From positions 744,001-808,000 of the forward strand of contig JANFAH010000012.1 of assembly GCA_024663395.1 (NCBI GenBank): 64,000 nucleotides of DNA. The letters run 5' to 3'. The stretch is from Pisolithus tinctorius. Lineage: Eukaryota > Basidiomycota > Agaricomycetes > Boletales > Pisolithaceae. Positions 20,401-32,125 of the stretch are shown piece by piece (the stretch's first letter is position 1; each line of letters starts with the position of its first letter). The notes beneath the pieces are model-generated. The model worked only from the letters and a program-made list of their open reading frames with translations, was not told where the DNA came from and made no database searches. A program made the translations under genes and the position numbers.

Positions 20401-22887
20401 CTGATAAAGTCAAAAGGCGGGAAAGGCACGATTGTTACGGAAAACCCACCATCCGTTCGCTCACCATCATCACCGACTCCATAGAAACCTGAGCATTGTA
20501 CGACCGTTATCACCAAATGTTTTCCTGCAAGACGGGTGGACAGTGCTTTCAGTAGCCGCACAACTTGCCAATTGGTGGGAAGCGAGAGGCCCTTGGGTTG
20601 ATGCAGGGCCAGTAATTTGCCCTTGCGAAGATGTGCCGCAGCAAGACCCTTCAGATGCCCCGTAAGCTTCCATGGTCTTAAATAGCCAGATACGCGGGAG
20701 ACCACAGGACGATAAGCTGGATCCGTGGTGTGAATATCAAGGATGCCCACATCCTCGAATATATTGCCAACACGTATAAAAGTGCCATTGGAATAGTCAC
20801 CATAATCACCCAGCTGGTTATATCAGGCTCGACACGAGCATGAGTATGCGGGCATGACTCACCGCAATCCGTTGACCAGAACACTCATCAAAGTCAGCCT
20901 CCCACCCATCCAGTTTCAACTCATGCAATAAGGAAACCGTGTGCATCAGTCCTGGGGTTGGAAGGCCACGGTAACGGATCTATGATAACGCAAATGGTTA
21001 GGTCTGCGTACACGTGGCAGGAAAAGTACCAACAAATGTCGCTGCCCATCTGTGAGGTCCGTCGCAACAACCAGGACATTGGTCGACATCGACAATGATC
21101 TTGAAATTGTCGTTCTCCCAGCTACCCCAGACTACCTTTGCGGCCAAGATCGATCCGGGAAGGTGGGCATGTTTAATGAAGTGACCGGTGTTGGGCACAA
21201 AGCCGTGCACACTTCCGGGCATAGTCTGAGCCTGTTCTGCACGTGCATTCCGCATTAGTTCATACACAATCTTGCCAAAGTGTGGCCATGGTATCCAGAG
21301 GTCCTCCGGGGTTCTACCAAGTTCGTCACAGATGACGTGCACCCATCCCTGGCCGAGGAAGTATCCGAGACCAACTGCAAATCGAGATCTGGCATCGTAG
21401 TTGGTGTAGACTATGACAGTGAGATCGTCTATGACGGACGAGAGTGCGACAGCATCGCCTGTAAACTGGCGGGGATAGATGTTGCGGGGGTAGATGTCGT
21501 CGGAGTAGATGCTGCGGAGGGTGAATCCGTGGTATAAGGCATACTTGTCGTCAAGTATGAACTCGCAACGTGTCTCGTTGGCATCTTGATGATGGGTAAG
21601 ATAGAGGGTCTTGAACTCCGGATATGTCTCGGGATTGGGCGACTCAGAATCATCTGCAGTTCGAATCCTGTGATACCTGGATCCATAAAATACTAAATCG
21701 ATGGCTTCCAGAGGGTAACCAACCACATGGCATGCCAATATAGCCCGGAAATGAGTCGGTCGGTCGGGAAGGGGGATGACAGGCAGCCACACTTGGATGC
21801 CCGCATTGCTAACAGAGAACGTGCGAAACTCCTGGGAGTGCGCAGCGTCATGCCACGCAGTCCGCGCGAGTTGGAGTTTCCGTTGGTGTGCCCGTCCGGT
21901 CCTTCTGGAGATCTTGCCCCGAGGGCCGGCGGAAAATTTCCATTCAAACTCCATATACTGCTCTAGTTTGTAGGTAAATTCATCGGGTTCCACCTTCTTG
22001 ATCTTGCCACAACCCCAAAAGTCGCTTGGATTGTCTGCCAGGACACTGCCTGACATTCTGTTCCGTGATTTCCATGCGAATATGCTTTGATCGCTGGATG
22101 TGTGGATGATTTCCAACTGAAGCCTCTGAAATGCCTTCTCCCCCTCTCCATACAACATGGGCATGTTCACTCCAAACAGCCCCATCAGCGAGTATACCCG
22201 GTCTTCCACACGCTCCGTCTTCCGGTCAGCTGCCCACGACATGATTTGTGCGACGCTGAGAGGCTTTGCACCCAGGCCATCTCTCAGAACTTCACGTGGA
22301 ATTCCGGTGATGTCCTCCAACACGGGTGCCAAGTGTCGTTTGTCGCCAATCGGCACCCAGTCCTTGTTGAAGAACTCGACTTGCTTTGGGGCGATGAGTT
22401 CCTGTAATGTCCAGCCCCGCATGAACCATACGGGCCAACCGTTGGACTCTCGAAACTTGACACGGTCGCGCTCGGCAGGGAAGATTGACTCCTCAACGTC
22501 GTTGAGGTGCGCATAGCACACATGTGCGTTTTGGTACCACCGATACATCGAATTAATAGCCTCCGATAGCTCTGAACTGCTCCGCTTGTCGATGCAGCAG
22601 GTATCGATCCACAACCACTTGTAGCCGTCCTCCTTCGCTTGCTTACAGCTGTTGATGATCTTTTGGTAGCCATCGCGCTTCAGGACCTCGTCCCTCTTCT
22701 GCACCTTCATTGTGGTGAGCCCAATCATCTCATCATAAGTGACCTCCGAGTTGACCCCCCAGCGGTGCGATAGTATCGCATAACGAGTACGTTTATCATC
22801 AGGCACCTTAAGGACTTCATGTTCGGGATTAGCCTGCTCGATGTGCGTTTTGCGGTCGAGAACAGCATTCACGTCTAGTAGCTTCAT
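20382..22887 (-). CDS. HET-domain (heterokaryon incompatibility) protein, unit 1
   Basis: Three-exon model: 21034-22887, 20863-20979, 20382-20813, about 800 aa, with the ATG at 22887 in the context GGAAGATGAAG. The HET domain occupies about residues 35-200: RYAILSHRWG, the box DTCCIDKRSSSELSEAINSM, and GWTLQELIAP. The region typical of basidiomycete HET proteins (VEDRVYSLMGLFGVNMPMLY) follows. The C-terminal half carries a CPGCC cysteine motif at about 590-610 and a conserved end domain in exon 3 (QPKGLSLP, LAGKHLVITVVQCSGFY). HET domains trigger cell death on non-self contact in filamentous fungi. Intron 1 has a CTAAC branch site; its phase-0 donor GTTGGT was chosen because exon 2 is conserved only in that phase. 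Exon 3 may instead be spliced at 20449 into the downstream block. Confidence 0.93.
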
Positions 22888-25445
22888 CTTCCTCACAGGT
22901 CAATGCAAAGTTCAACCATCAAGTAGTCATCACACATACTCTCCAGGTGTTCGAGCGTACAGAGTATTCTTTCAGGTGGTCAGCTTCGAGCGTAGGACGA
23001 AAGGCGAGTGAATGACCGATGCTGGTTAATGGTCACAGTCTTTCAAGTCCAGCCTTATACATGGATATAGCTTTACATAGCTTTACAACGTTTATATAAA
23101 GCAGTGACAAAGGTGAACCAAAGCAAGGCCAATGGAAAATCAAGGAATATCAAGGAATGAGGCCAGTAGTGATGATGGCGTTGGCCATGAGGCAACCTTG
23201 AGGCTATTCAATGGCAACGTGTCCGAAACCCAGTGGGCGCTCGAGATAGACAGGATCCCCGCTTCACCCATTCCTTCCAGTGGCAATGGCGTCTCCGCTA
23301 ACCCTGCCATGTGCCCTCCCACTAGGATGAGCGGAGGTGATACACAGACAATCGTCGTATGCACGCCTGATATTTCGTGGTACTCTACTGATCATTTGAC
23401 TGACGCTGTACAAGTTGCACATATAACGGCAGGGCGACGCCCCGACTGAATGTAGCAATCTCGTGTTGGTACACTCTGTAGGAGTCCCACCTATGTATGT
23501 CAAATCGAAAATTGCTGAGTCGATCATGATCGTAGGGATTACAGTGCAGCAGTGACCCCATGTGAGGATATACGTGTCTGTTGCTGACGCATCAATCCGC
23601 TAAAACACAGCTAAGGGCAAGCTTCCCTTGCAACGGGATACATTGTCGCGATGTGAGACGGTAACTTGAGATACCAAAGATCATTGATCATCGGCCGGGA
23701 GATGTGAATACATGAAAGACGGAACAACAGAGATTGCCCTTGCTGCGAAATTTCTCTGCATAACGCTTGGTATTAATGGGGAATGGCATCGTGCGCTCTG
23801 AACAACCAAGTGCGTGAATCTACGAAAGAGAGCAGCCTGCGTAAACACGCAAGGACGATTTCTCTGCCTCCCTTTGGCACGACGTTTTGAGGTGTCCGTT
23901 AACTGAGAGGGATCGTGGTGGGATTGACGTTTTCCGAGGGAGACATTATTTATATAAGGAGCAGTGAATAGTGGAGGGCAGATGTCGATAATGTAGAGTC
24001 TTGCTCCACGTGACAAGGGTGAGTTAGGGTATCGTGACCAAAAATCTGTTGGTTTTCAATGATAGATGGCCTTGACCTGGAGGCAGTGCATTGACTGATA
24101 TGGCCCCCCGTCCTGGAAGGCCGATGATAGACAGGTCCACAGGAGAGACGACAGTCGGTAGACGTACCGAAGGGTGGGTTGAAGGAATGGCGGCCTGAAT
24201 GGCTGTTGAAGCATCGGCTCTCGGGTACACAACAGTGTTAAATGCTCTTGCCTAGCAGCCGCCGGTATGAATATTGGTCAGGTCATGATAACTACCTCGG
24301 CTCCTCCACGTATGGGTTGCCATGCATCCGATCCATCTCAACTACTTGTCCCCTCTAGGGAGGCGTCCTTGACACGGTTTGCCCTTCTTGCTTGTACGTA
24401 TTGTGGCGACAAGTTTGTATAGCTTCTCCGGAGTACTTCGGTTGTGCGAGCATCCCGAGAGACATTTTCATGGGGTGGTGGTGGAAGCGATCGTCATTCA
24501 AATGCTCAGGGATGGACTGGGGTATGCTCGTGTGAGTCAGTACCCATTCTTCCCGTCGTCGTGTTTCGTGCGTGACGAATGGTAGACGGGCGTCTAGTGA
24601 GGGTATCAGGACCCATCTAAGATTACTAGGCGAGCGTCCGGCCAGCAGTCGGGTTGCTTGTATCGTTCCGAATATTAGAAGGACACGTGAATGAATGCGG
24701 ACGTGGACAACTAACCTCTGACGATCCAACTTTCCATAGGGCGATTGAGATTCAGAAGAAAGTCGTATCATCGAGTAGTCATTTCCACAGCCTCTTATCT
24801 GCGCCTGCACCCCGACAAGTAGTCTTCAATGCCTATCTGCACGCCATTTCCATCCGATTTGCTTTCTACTCCGCTTGGCAAGTTCCAAATGGATACGTGC
24901 TGAAATGTACCCGTGAGCTTCAGGGTGAGAGTTCCAAGCGTGAGTTTGACGTATGGGTTCGCTTGCGCCACGGTGTTTGGGGTGAAGTACGGCGAGGAAG
25001 TGGGCGTGATTGGGGGCAGGCGGGGGAAGCACACACTGATGTGATAGACGACACAATTGTGGACGCATCTGGAGGGGTTGTGACACGATAGAGGACGAAA
25101 ATTGTAGTCATCTATGCAAGAACACCGAGAACTTCACGTGTCTGGTCAACTTGCTGCTGGTGTTTCGCTGAGCCTTTGGAGGACTGTCCAACATCACAGA
25201 AGTTGCAGAAGTGTGACATTACCCGATATAGGCCATGGCGACATAACATGTCCGAGAAAGGTATGTCACAGGAGTTGTGAAAGACTTCGGCGACTCAGCA
25301 CGGTGTTGGAATGATGCTCCGCATCTCATGCAAGAGAAAGTAGAGAGTGTGCAGAATCTGAAATGCTTGTACTTTGATGTTGTTATTTCAACCAAGTTGT
25401 AGTACCCACGCATCCTAGCCAGACCCATCAACTGCCACCACCGGT
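22888..25445. other. Spacer of unit 1 between HET promoter and next M28 gene
   Basis: About 2.5 kb. The first few hundred bases are the HET promoter. Blocks recur in every unit: the AAAGATCATNGATCAT block (about 23669), the GGGAGACATT block (about 23938), and the block at about 24405-24590 related to 33620, 42860, 51190 and 63150. Open frames up to 150 codons occur on both strands but are not preserved in frame between units, so I treat the region as non-coding. Unit-2 homology starts at about 25355. Confidence 0.6.
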
Positions 25446-27366
25446 ATGATTCTGAACCCAGCGACACCTGTCGCGCTGCTCGCCATTCTGCGTGCGTCGG
25501 ACGTTCGACCCAACATTCCACTGTGTCTTGCGAATAATTTCTATGGAATCTTCGGCCAGCAGTCCGTATTCAAGATACCCGATTCCTCATGCTTTGAGCT
25601 GCTCCCGAACACCGTTGACGAGGGCTCGGTGGTCCCTTTGTACTTGCCAGAGGATGGGCCGCAACAACTAGTCTGGATACGGGAATCATCCATCCACGAC
25701 TCGCTCCGGACGCCCGAGTACGAGGCTGAAGTTGCGGATTTCGTCGACTGGCTACTCTCTGAGAAGCATATCGCGTATCCCGACGGGCAGACCGTCCTGT
25801 TTAATGGCGAGAAGTCTGGCCCGGTTTCTCTCGTCTATCGCACTGCCAACTCCGGCGTTGTCGCTGTTGCCGACCAGGGTGCTGCGCATATCCTGTCTAC
25901 TCGGCTACCTCGGTTCTGGAAAGCTTCGCCTATCCCTGCATTGCCTGTATCGTACCTCCCCGTCCCAGATGCTGCAATCGAGCGCGTCCGTGATCTCCTT
26001 GTTTCCCTTCGATTCGACGCTCTCGTCGCAGGCATCGTCAATGGAATCTCCGTGGAACAGATGCGCAAGGACATTCGATACCTTACCAACGAAGACGGAA
26101 CGTCGGGAATTGCATCTAGACATTCGTTCCACCACGGCTCGCGGGTCGCTGGCGAGTGGTTGAAGACACAGTTCGAGGATGCGGGTGCAAAGTGCAGGTT
26201 CATGCCATTCTTGGAGGGCTTCGCGCCCAATGTCATTTGGTAAACTTCTGTATCAACATGAGGTCTACCCTGTAACTCTCTGACATCGAACTACAGTCGA
26301 TACGATGCTAAGACGGAGAGTCCTGATACCGTGCTTATCTCCGGACACTATGATTCCCGTGGTTCTTTCGGTATGGAGCGAGTAAGTTGGGAGAGTTCGT
26401 TCAGGTTGGTTTCCTCGAATCTTCTCTGCTTCACAGGCACCGGGCGGGAACGACGATGGTTCAGGGACAATCTCAATTCTCAATATCGCACGACGGATAA
26501 AGCAAACAGGTATAACCTTTAGGAGAAACGTCGAACTAGTTGCCTTCGCTGGCGAAGAACAAGGTTTACTTGGATCGAGGGCATATGCCAGTATGTTACA
26601 TTTTTCTCCTGATCACAGATTTATCAATAATTTACGCTGCTGGCGATACTTCGTAAAGGGGAACTGCGTGGGCGAGGTGCGAATATCACTCTCATGATTC
26701 AAGCAGATATGCTTGCATATCATGCTCCCGACGAACCTCCTCAACTGGGTTACCCGCAATCGTGAGTGTTGGCCTTTCATGCACTATGCATTTACATATC
26801 TTCTACAGCATCGGCACCCCCGAAGTGGCACAGCTTGTCGTCAACATTTCTGCCATTTACAGTCCCGAACTCACAGTTGGGTCTACCACTGTTTGCTGTA
26901 GCGATCATCAGGTGCGACACCGTGCCCTTCTCAACTCTCCCATACGAATATGAACACTCGTGTTTCCCTGGTGGAAAGTCTTTCCATGAACAAGGATTCC
27001 CTGCAACTCAACTCTTCGAGCGCGTGGGACCAAGTAAGATGCTAAACACACAACGCTGCTTTGTTCGGGTTAACTGACGCCAATCCTTTCAGTTGCTGAC
27101 CCCATGTACCACAACAGTGGTAAGTGACACCCATAACCATCCCGGAGATATGCGTATACGCGTCATGGCAGGGGACCTCAGCGACAGACCGGGATATGAC
27201 TTGAACCAGGTCCGCTCGATCTGTAAAGTCCAGGTACGTCTCTTCCCTTTCCGCGCTAGTAAGTCAATTGGGTGTGACTCCTCTAAAGTTCGCTACGTTA
27301 CTCCATGCTGCTGGTTTCGATCTCCCTGAAGGTGTGAATGTAGAGGATCTGGAGAAACTTGATTGA
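25446..27366 (+). CDS. M28 family zinc exopeptidase (unit 2, intact)
   Basis: Nine exons with the same phases as the unit-1 copy: 25446-26239, 26297-26381, 26437-26590, 26659-26761, 26809-26911, 26979-27033, 27093-27119, 27172-27233, 27289-27366, again 486 aa. All metal-ligand motifs are kept (HYDSRG, NDDGSG, AGEEQGLLGS, SDHQSFHEQG); the fourth ligand motif reads QADM instead of QGDM. The first exon is almost identical to unit 1, while later exons and introns have diverged more, so the 5' half may have been homogenised by gene conversion. The near-identical 90 bp before the ATG, which in unit 1 adjoins the eIF2D stop, here follows unrelated spacer. Confidence 0.93.
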
Positions 27367-27940
27367 CCATTTATATCGAGCACGTATGGAGTGGTGTCGA
27401 TTTTCCTGGAAACAGTTCATGGACAGCGCTCGCGGAAGAGTGCTTATACTTATGTTTATGTATATTACACTTATCTGATCGAACAGGTTCACCCGCGTGG
27501 TGCATAGCCGAGGATCAAAGGTCTGAAGCATGAGTGTTCATCGTGTTTAGGTGTCCGAGGTGCACCAGTGATCTTGTGCACACAGAGGGTAACTTAACGG
27601 CCTATTATACTCGGGGAGTCACTTCAGAAGGGGACCGATACGCAAATGACCCTGCTACAGCCAAGGTGCTTTCAATCACCCCTTGGATTTTCTAGGATTG
27701 TTTCATGTACAAGAGCACACATGACGTACATACATTGAAGTACCATTACAACGTCAGGCAAGGAAACCTGTCACAGTGAGGAGCTGGCCAGTGCATGTAT
27801 TGGCTGCGTCATTTCCGTTAACATCACGATCGTCATCACTGGTCAACGAATTAAACTTTTCCGAACGAAAGATATGAGGACATATTTACCATCATCACCC
27901 CCACCCCTTCGGGGTGACAGTTACACAATATCCAGATTTG
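27367..27940. other. Convergent 3' flank, unit 2, no gene seen
   Basis: Carries the same conserved blocks as the unit-1 flank (ATACTTATGTTTATGTATAT at about 27446; CTACAGCCAAGG at about 27656) and the GC-rich palindromic CACCCCTTCGGGGTG at about 27901-27915, also found in units 4 and 5, a possible hairpin at the end of the minus-strand transcript. Confidence 0.5.
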
Positions 27941-29691
27941 TTAAACCACCGATGCGGAGGGGGGTTGACTGCTTGTACTCGGAGTAGAACCTGGGTCACC
28001 CACAGCGGGGGTGTCCCTAGACCACTTGGCTTTCTCCGCTTCCCGAGCGGCAAGCCATAACTGATGTTTTGATGTCCCTGCTCCTGCATCAAGCATGATC
28101 CTAGAGCAATATGAATTCTTGGATTCATAACGGCGTGATATACCAATGATGTTACCTACCGCTGCAAGTGATCTTGATCATCACCTGGGTTCGTTGAGCA
28201 TTTAAGAAAGTAAAAGTGCGGGAAAGCCTGCTGACGGTGGTTATGACGATGCTCAAGTATGTGACATAACTTGCCTTGATGTAACCTTCCTTCCGAATGT
28301 GATCAACAACCTGAACCATGTTAAATGGCATTTAGGAAACTATGAAGTTGGCTCGCCTTTGGTAACAGTTGGTCCATTGCTGCACAGACCCCACACCAAC
28401 AAAGCCATAGTATCTATTAATGAATGGTCCATCTTGAGCATCAAAAGGTAACAAATTGATGCCATCCTTGCCTTTCCTGTGATGTCCTCCTCCAGTGCTC
28501 GTTGTTCATCCTCATCCTTTGTTGCATGGAGTTTTGCTTGAAGTTCCTCTATCTTTTGAACCATGGAAGGAGTATTCAGTTGCCTAAAAGCCTTGGCATT
28601 CAAGACATGCGCTACTGAACATTGGTGGATATGGTGCTGACCTGTCGTAATTGATGTTGGTCACTGGATTTCTCCTGATACTAGGGTGCAATGAATAACA
28701 AGAAAACAGTTTTGAAGTCAAAAAAGTACTCACAGGTACTGATGTTCAAGGTATGCATTGAAAAAGGTAGTCTCTATGTGTTCAAGTAGCTTTCGCAGTC
28801 GGAGTTAGCCCCTACTTGAATATACCAATAGCAACACTCACATCAGAACTCAGAGTTTGCGATATGGAGTCCCACTCATGCTTTATTTTTTGCTTTTCAT
28901 CAGCATACCGATGCGGTGCATCATACTTGGCACAAAGAATTTGGCACCGCCTGCGCAACGGAGACAACACAGCCTCGAAACATGGGTCCTGCGTAGCATT
29001 GGATTGCGAGCTGCTCTTAAACAGGTGACAGGTCTTCGCAAAATTGGTGCATGACAACTTTGTTGGATGTGCTGGTAAGCCAGCCTCTAGAACTTCAATA
29101 TGAATGTGCGGATATACTTAAGGTGATTTCCCAACCTTCCACAGTACAAACAGAAACCTTGCTTTTTATCATCGAGGAGAGCCCTTCGAAGAATGTTATC
29201 TCGCCTATCTACATTAAATAGATGAGTGTTACGATGCGCTGAAAAAAATGAACACGCACGAAATTTCTCAGATGCTTAAGACCAAACAAGTCAGAGAAGA
29301 ACTCGATCGTTCGGTCCTTTTGTTTCCTGCTCTGTTGCCATCCTAAGTGTGGGTATGTGATTCACAAATTTTTCCAACGAACCTCGGATTTATGACGGGC
29401 TTCAGTTCCTGTAAGTTGACGCTGCACATGACGCCATCAGCACAGGCGAACTGCATGTTAGAAGGTCCCATATACATTTACGAGGGCATAGAAGTGCTCC
29501 CTACATCCCAAGACACAACCCCGTCAGTAACACCACACATAGTATGCCATGGGCTTACCGAATACGCTTAAATTGTTCCCTTCTCGGTACAGAAGGCGGT
29601 TCTCTTGTCCAAACTTGTGGGCTTGCAATGATGCATAACGGAGTCAAACTCCCTTGTTCTGCGGACTGGTTATCACTGTCCGGTGTCAAGT
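27941..29691 (-). CDS. Conserved exon block downstream of HET gene (unit 2)
   Basis: Same exon series as in the other units. Landmarks: GWQQSRKQKD and IEFFSDLFGLKHLRNF, GEITFFEGLSSM, LPAHPTKLSCTNFAKTCHLF, IEELQAKLHATKDEDEQRAL, and the C-terminal AGAGTSKHQLWLAA with its stop at 27941-27943. Introns between landmarks are GT-AG with clear branch sites (for example GTGAGT...CTAAC around 28790-28850). In the inferred HET-linked frame a TGA sits at the codon that is CGA in units 3, 4 and 5. Function unknown; may be HET C-terminal exons or a separate gene. Confidence 0.4.
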
Positions 29692-29700
29692 CTGATAAAA

Positions 29701-32125
29701 TTAAAAGGTGAACAGGGCACGATCATTTGCAGGAGATTCACCTTCCCCTGAATCCTTTCGTTCTCCGTTACTATCAACTTTGTAGAATCCTGAGCACTGT
29801 ATGACTGTTACCACCAAATATTTTCCTGCAAGAATGGTGGACAGGGCTTCCAATAGCAGGAAAATATGTTCATTGGCAGGAAGAGAGAGACCCTTAGGTT
29901 GATGTAGGGCGAGATGTTCACCTTCGCAGTCATACGCCATAGGGCAATCGTCCCCATTCTCCAAAACACTGCGCCGAAAATAGCTGGATACATGGGAGTC
30001 CACATGGCAATAAGCCGGGTCCTTGGGGTCGATGCCAAGGTTCTGCATACCCTCAAATATATTGCCAGTGCATTTGAAATTGCCACCGGGACAGTCACCA
30101 TAGTCACCCAGCTGGTCATATAAGCTCGACACAAGCATGAGTATGCGTCACATCACTTACCCTAACCCGGTGACTAGAACACTCCCTAAGCGAGGCCTCC
30201 CACCCGTCCAGTCTCAACCGATATGAATGGCGATTCACGAGGATAGATTCCGGGGAACCCGGGGCACCCAGGGCGCCCCAACCATTAGATGTTAATAAAA
30301 ATGGTGAGGTGCGCGTGCATATTGAGGAGAAAGTACCATCAAATGTGCTTGTCCATCCATGTGACGCATCGCAGCATCCAGGACATTTCTCGACGTCGAC
30401 CATAGCCCTGAGATTGACCACCTCCCGTCTATCCCACACTACTACTAACCTCGCATCCCAGGTTGATCGGGAAAGGTGGGTATACTTAACGAAGTGGTCA
30501 AAGAAGTTTTGTTCGGGCATGTTCTGAGTATACCCTGCACGTGCGTCCCACATTCGACGATATGCTTTCCCGGCAAAGTCTTTCCAGTCCTTCTCTTGGG
30601 TTGGAGAACGCCCGTCACCGATAATATGTACCCATCCCTGGTCGCCATAGTATCCGAGGCCAACTGCAAAGCGATATCCGGCGTCGATATTGGCATAGAC
30701 TATTATGACGAGATCATCTGCGAAGGATGACAATGTGACGGTATCGCCCTTGAACTCGCGCGGGAAGGTCCCACAGCGGGAGAATCCATGGTACGAGGCA
30801 TGCTTGTCGTCGAGTGTACAATCAAGCCCTGTCTCATTGGCATCTTGACGATGAGTAAGATAGAGTTTCTTGAACTCCGGGTATGTCTTGAGAGTGTCCT
30901 CGATGCCAAAGGTCCTGTCAAAGCCGGATCCAGAGGATACCAAATCGATGGTGACCGGAAGAGGACCATGGGTACATGCCAATATAGCCTTGAAATGAGA
31001 CGGAGAGTCGCGAGAGGGAATGACAGGCAGGTACACTTGGATACCCGCATTGTTGACAGAGAATGTGCGGAACTGCTGGCTGAGTGACTGTGCACGCAAC
31101 TTTAGCCATTCAAATTTGCACTCAGGTAGCGAGGCGATCGAGATCTTCTTGAAGTCACGCCCAACGTGCCGGGGGTTGCCGAGTCCCTTCCATGTAATGT
31201 ACTGCATTAGCTTGGCTACAAATTCATCGGATGTCACCCTGCTCACGCGACTGCAACGCCGAAAGTCGCTCGGATCTTCTGCCAGGACACTCCCTGTCCG
31301 TGGAGTCTCTGGATCCCATGCGAATATGCTGTGGTCGCTGGACATACTGATTATTTCCAGTTGTAGCCTCTGGAATGCTTTCTCCCGCTCGCCGTACAAC
31401 ATCGGCATGTTAACCTTGAAAAGCCCCATCAACGAGTATGCCCGATCTTCCACGTGTGTCGTTTCCCGGTCAGCTGCCCACGACATGATTTGTGCGACGC
31501 TGAAATGCTTCGCAGCCAGGCCATCCTTCAACACTTCCCATGGAATTCGCGTTATGTCCTCCAACGTGGGAGCAAGGCGCCATTTGTTGCCAATGGGCAC
31601 CCAGTTCTTGTTGAAGAACTCAACCTGATTTGGCGCGATGAGTTCCTGGAGTGTCCAGCCCCGCGTGAACCACACCGGCCAACCTTTGGACTTCTGAAAC
31701 TTGCCGCGGTCTCGCTTGGTAGGGAAGACCGACTCATCAACGTCGTGGAGGTATGCATAGCACACCTGTGCGTTTTGATACCACCGATACATCGAATTAA
31801 TGGCTTCCGATAATTCCGAGCTGCTCCGCTTGTCGATGCAGCAGGTATCGATCCACAACCACTCGTGTCCATCCTTCCTCGCTTGCTCACAGCTTTTGAT
31901 GATCTTTTGGTAGCCGGAGCGCTGCCTGACCCTGGCCCTCTTATGCTCCTCCATCTTCATCAGCCCAGTCATCTCCTCGTAATCAACCTCGCTGTCCCAG
32001 CGATGCGACAGTATGGCATAGCGAGTGCCTTTGTCATCAAGCTCCTTCAGGATTTCGCGTTCGGGGTCGGCCTGCTGGATGTGCGTTTCCCGGTCGAGCA
32101 CAGCTTCCACGTCTAGTAACTTCAT
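29701..32125 (-). CDS. HET-domain protein, unit 2 (intron 1 lost)
   Basis: Two-exon model, 30161-32125 and 29701-30111, about 791 aa, ATG at 32125. HET motifs are intact (RYAILSHRWDSEVDYEEM, DTCCIDKRSSSELSEAINSM, GWTLQELIAPNQVEFF), followed by VEDRAYSLMGLFKVNMPMLY and CPGCC. Unlike its paralogs the first intron cannot be spliced: donor GTTG is GATG, branch CTAAC is CTCAC and the acceptor ATCATAG is gone, and the sequence reads straight through in frame, adding about 18 residues. Exon 3 keeps the paralogous end domain (QPKGLSLP, LAGKYLVVTVIQCSGFY). Candidate member of an allorecognition or programmed-cell-death family, by homology. Confidence 0.93.

Noticed and set aside
20998..22896. GTG start three codons upstream for each HET gene
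   Set aside because: The first in-frame ATG (MKLLDV) is conserved in all five copies and is the normal eukaryotic start.
24379..24585. Small frame in a spacer block recurring in every unit (RDGLGYAR-type)
   Set aside because: Both strands are open in several units and stops occur in others, so DNA-level repeat conservation explains it better than coding.
28340..28603. DnaJ-X-like similarity in the HET downstream block (DEDEQRALEEDITGK)
   Set aside because: Resemblance is limited to one short charged segment; the neighbouring exons do not match a J-protein.
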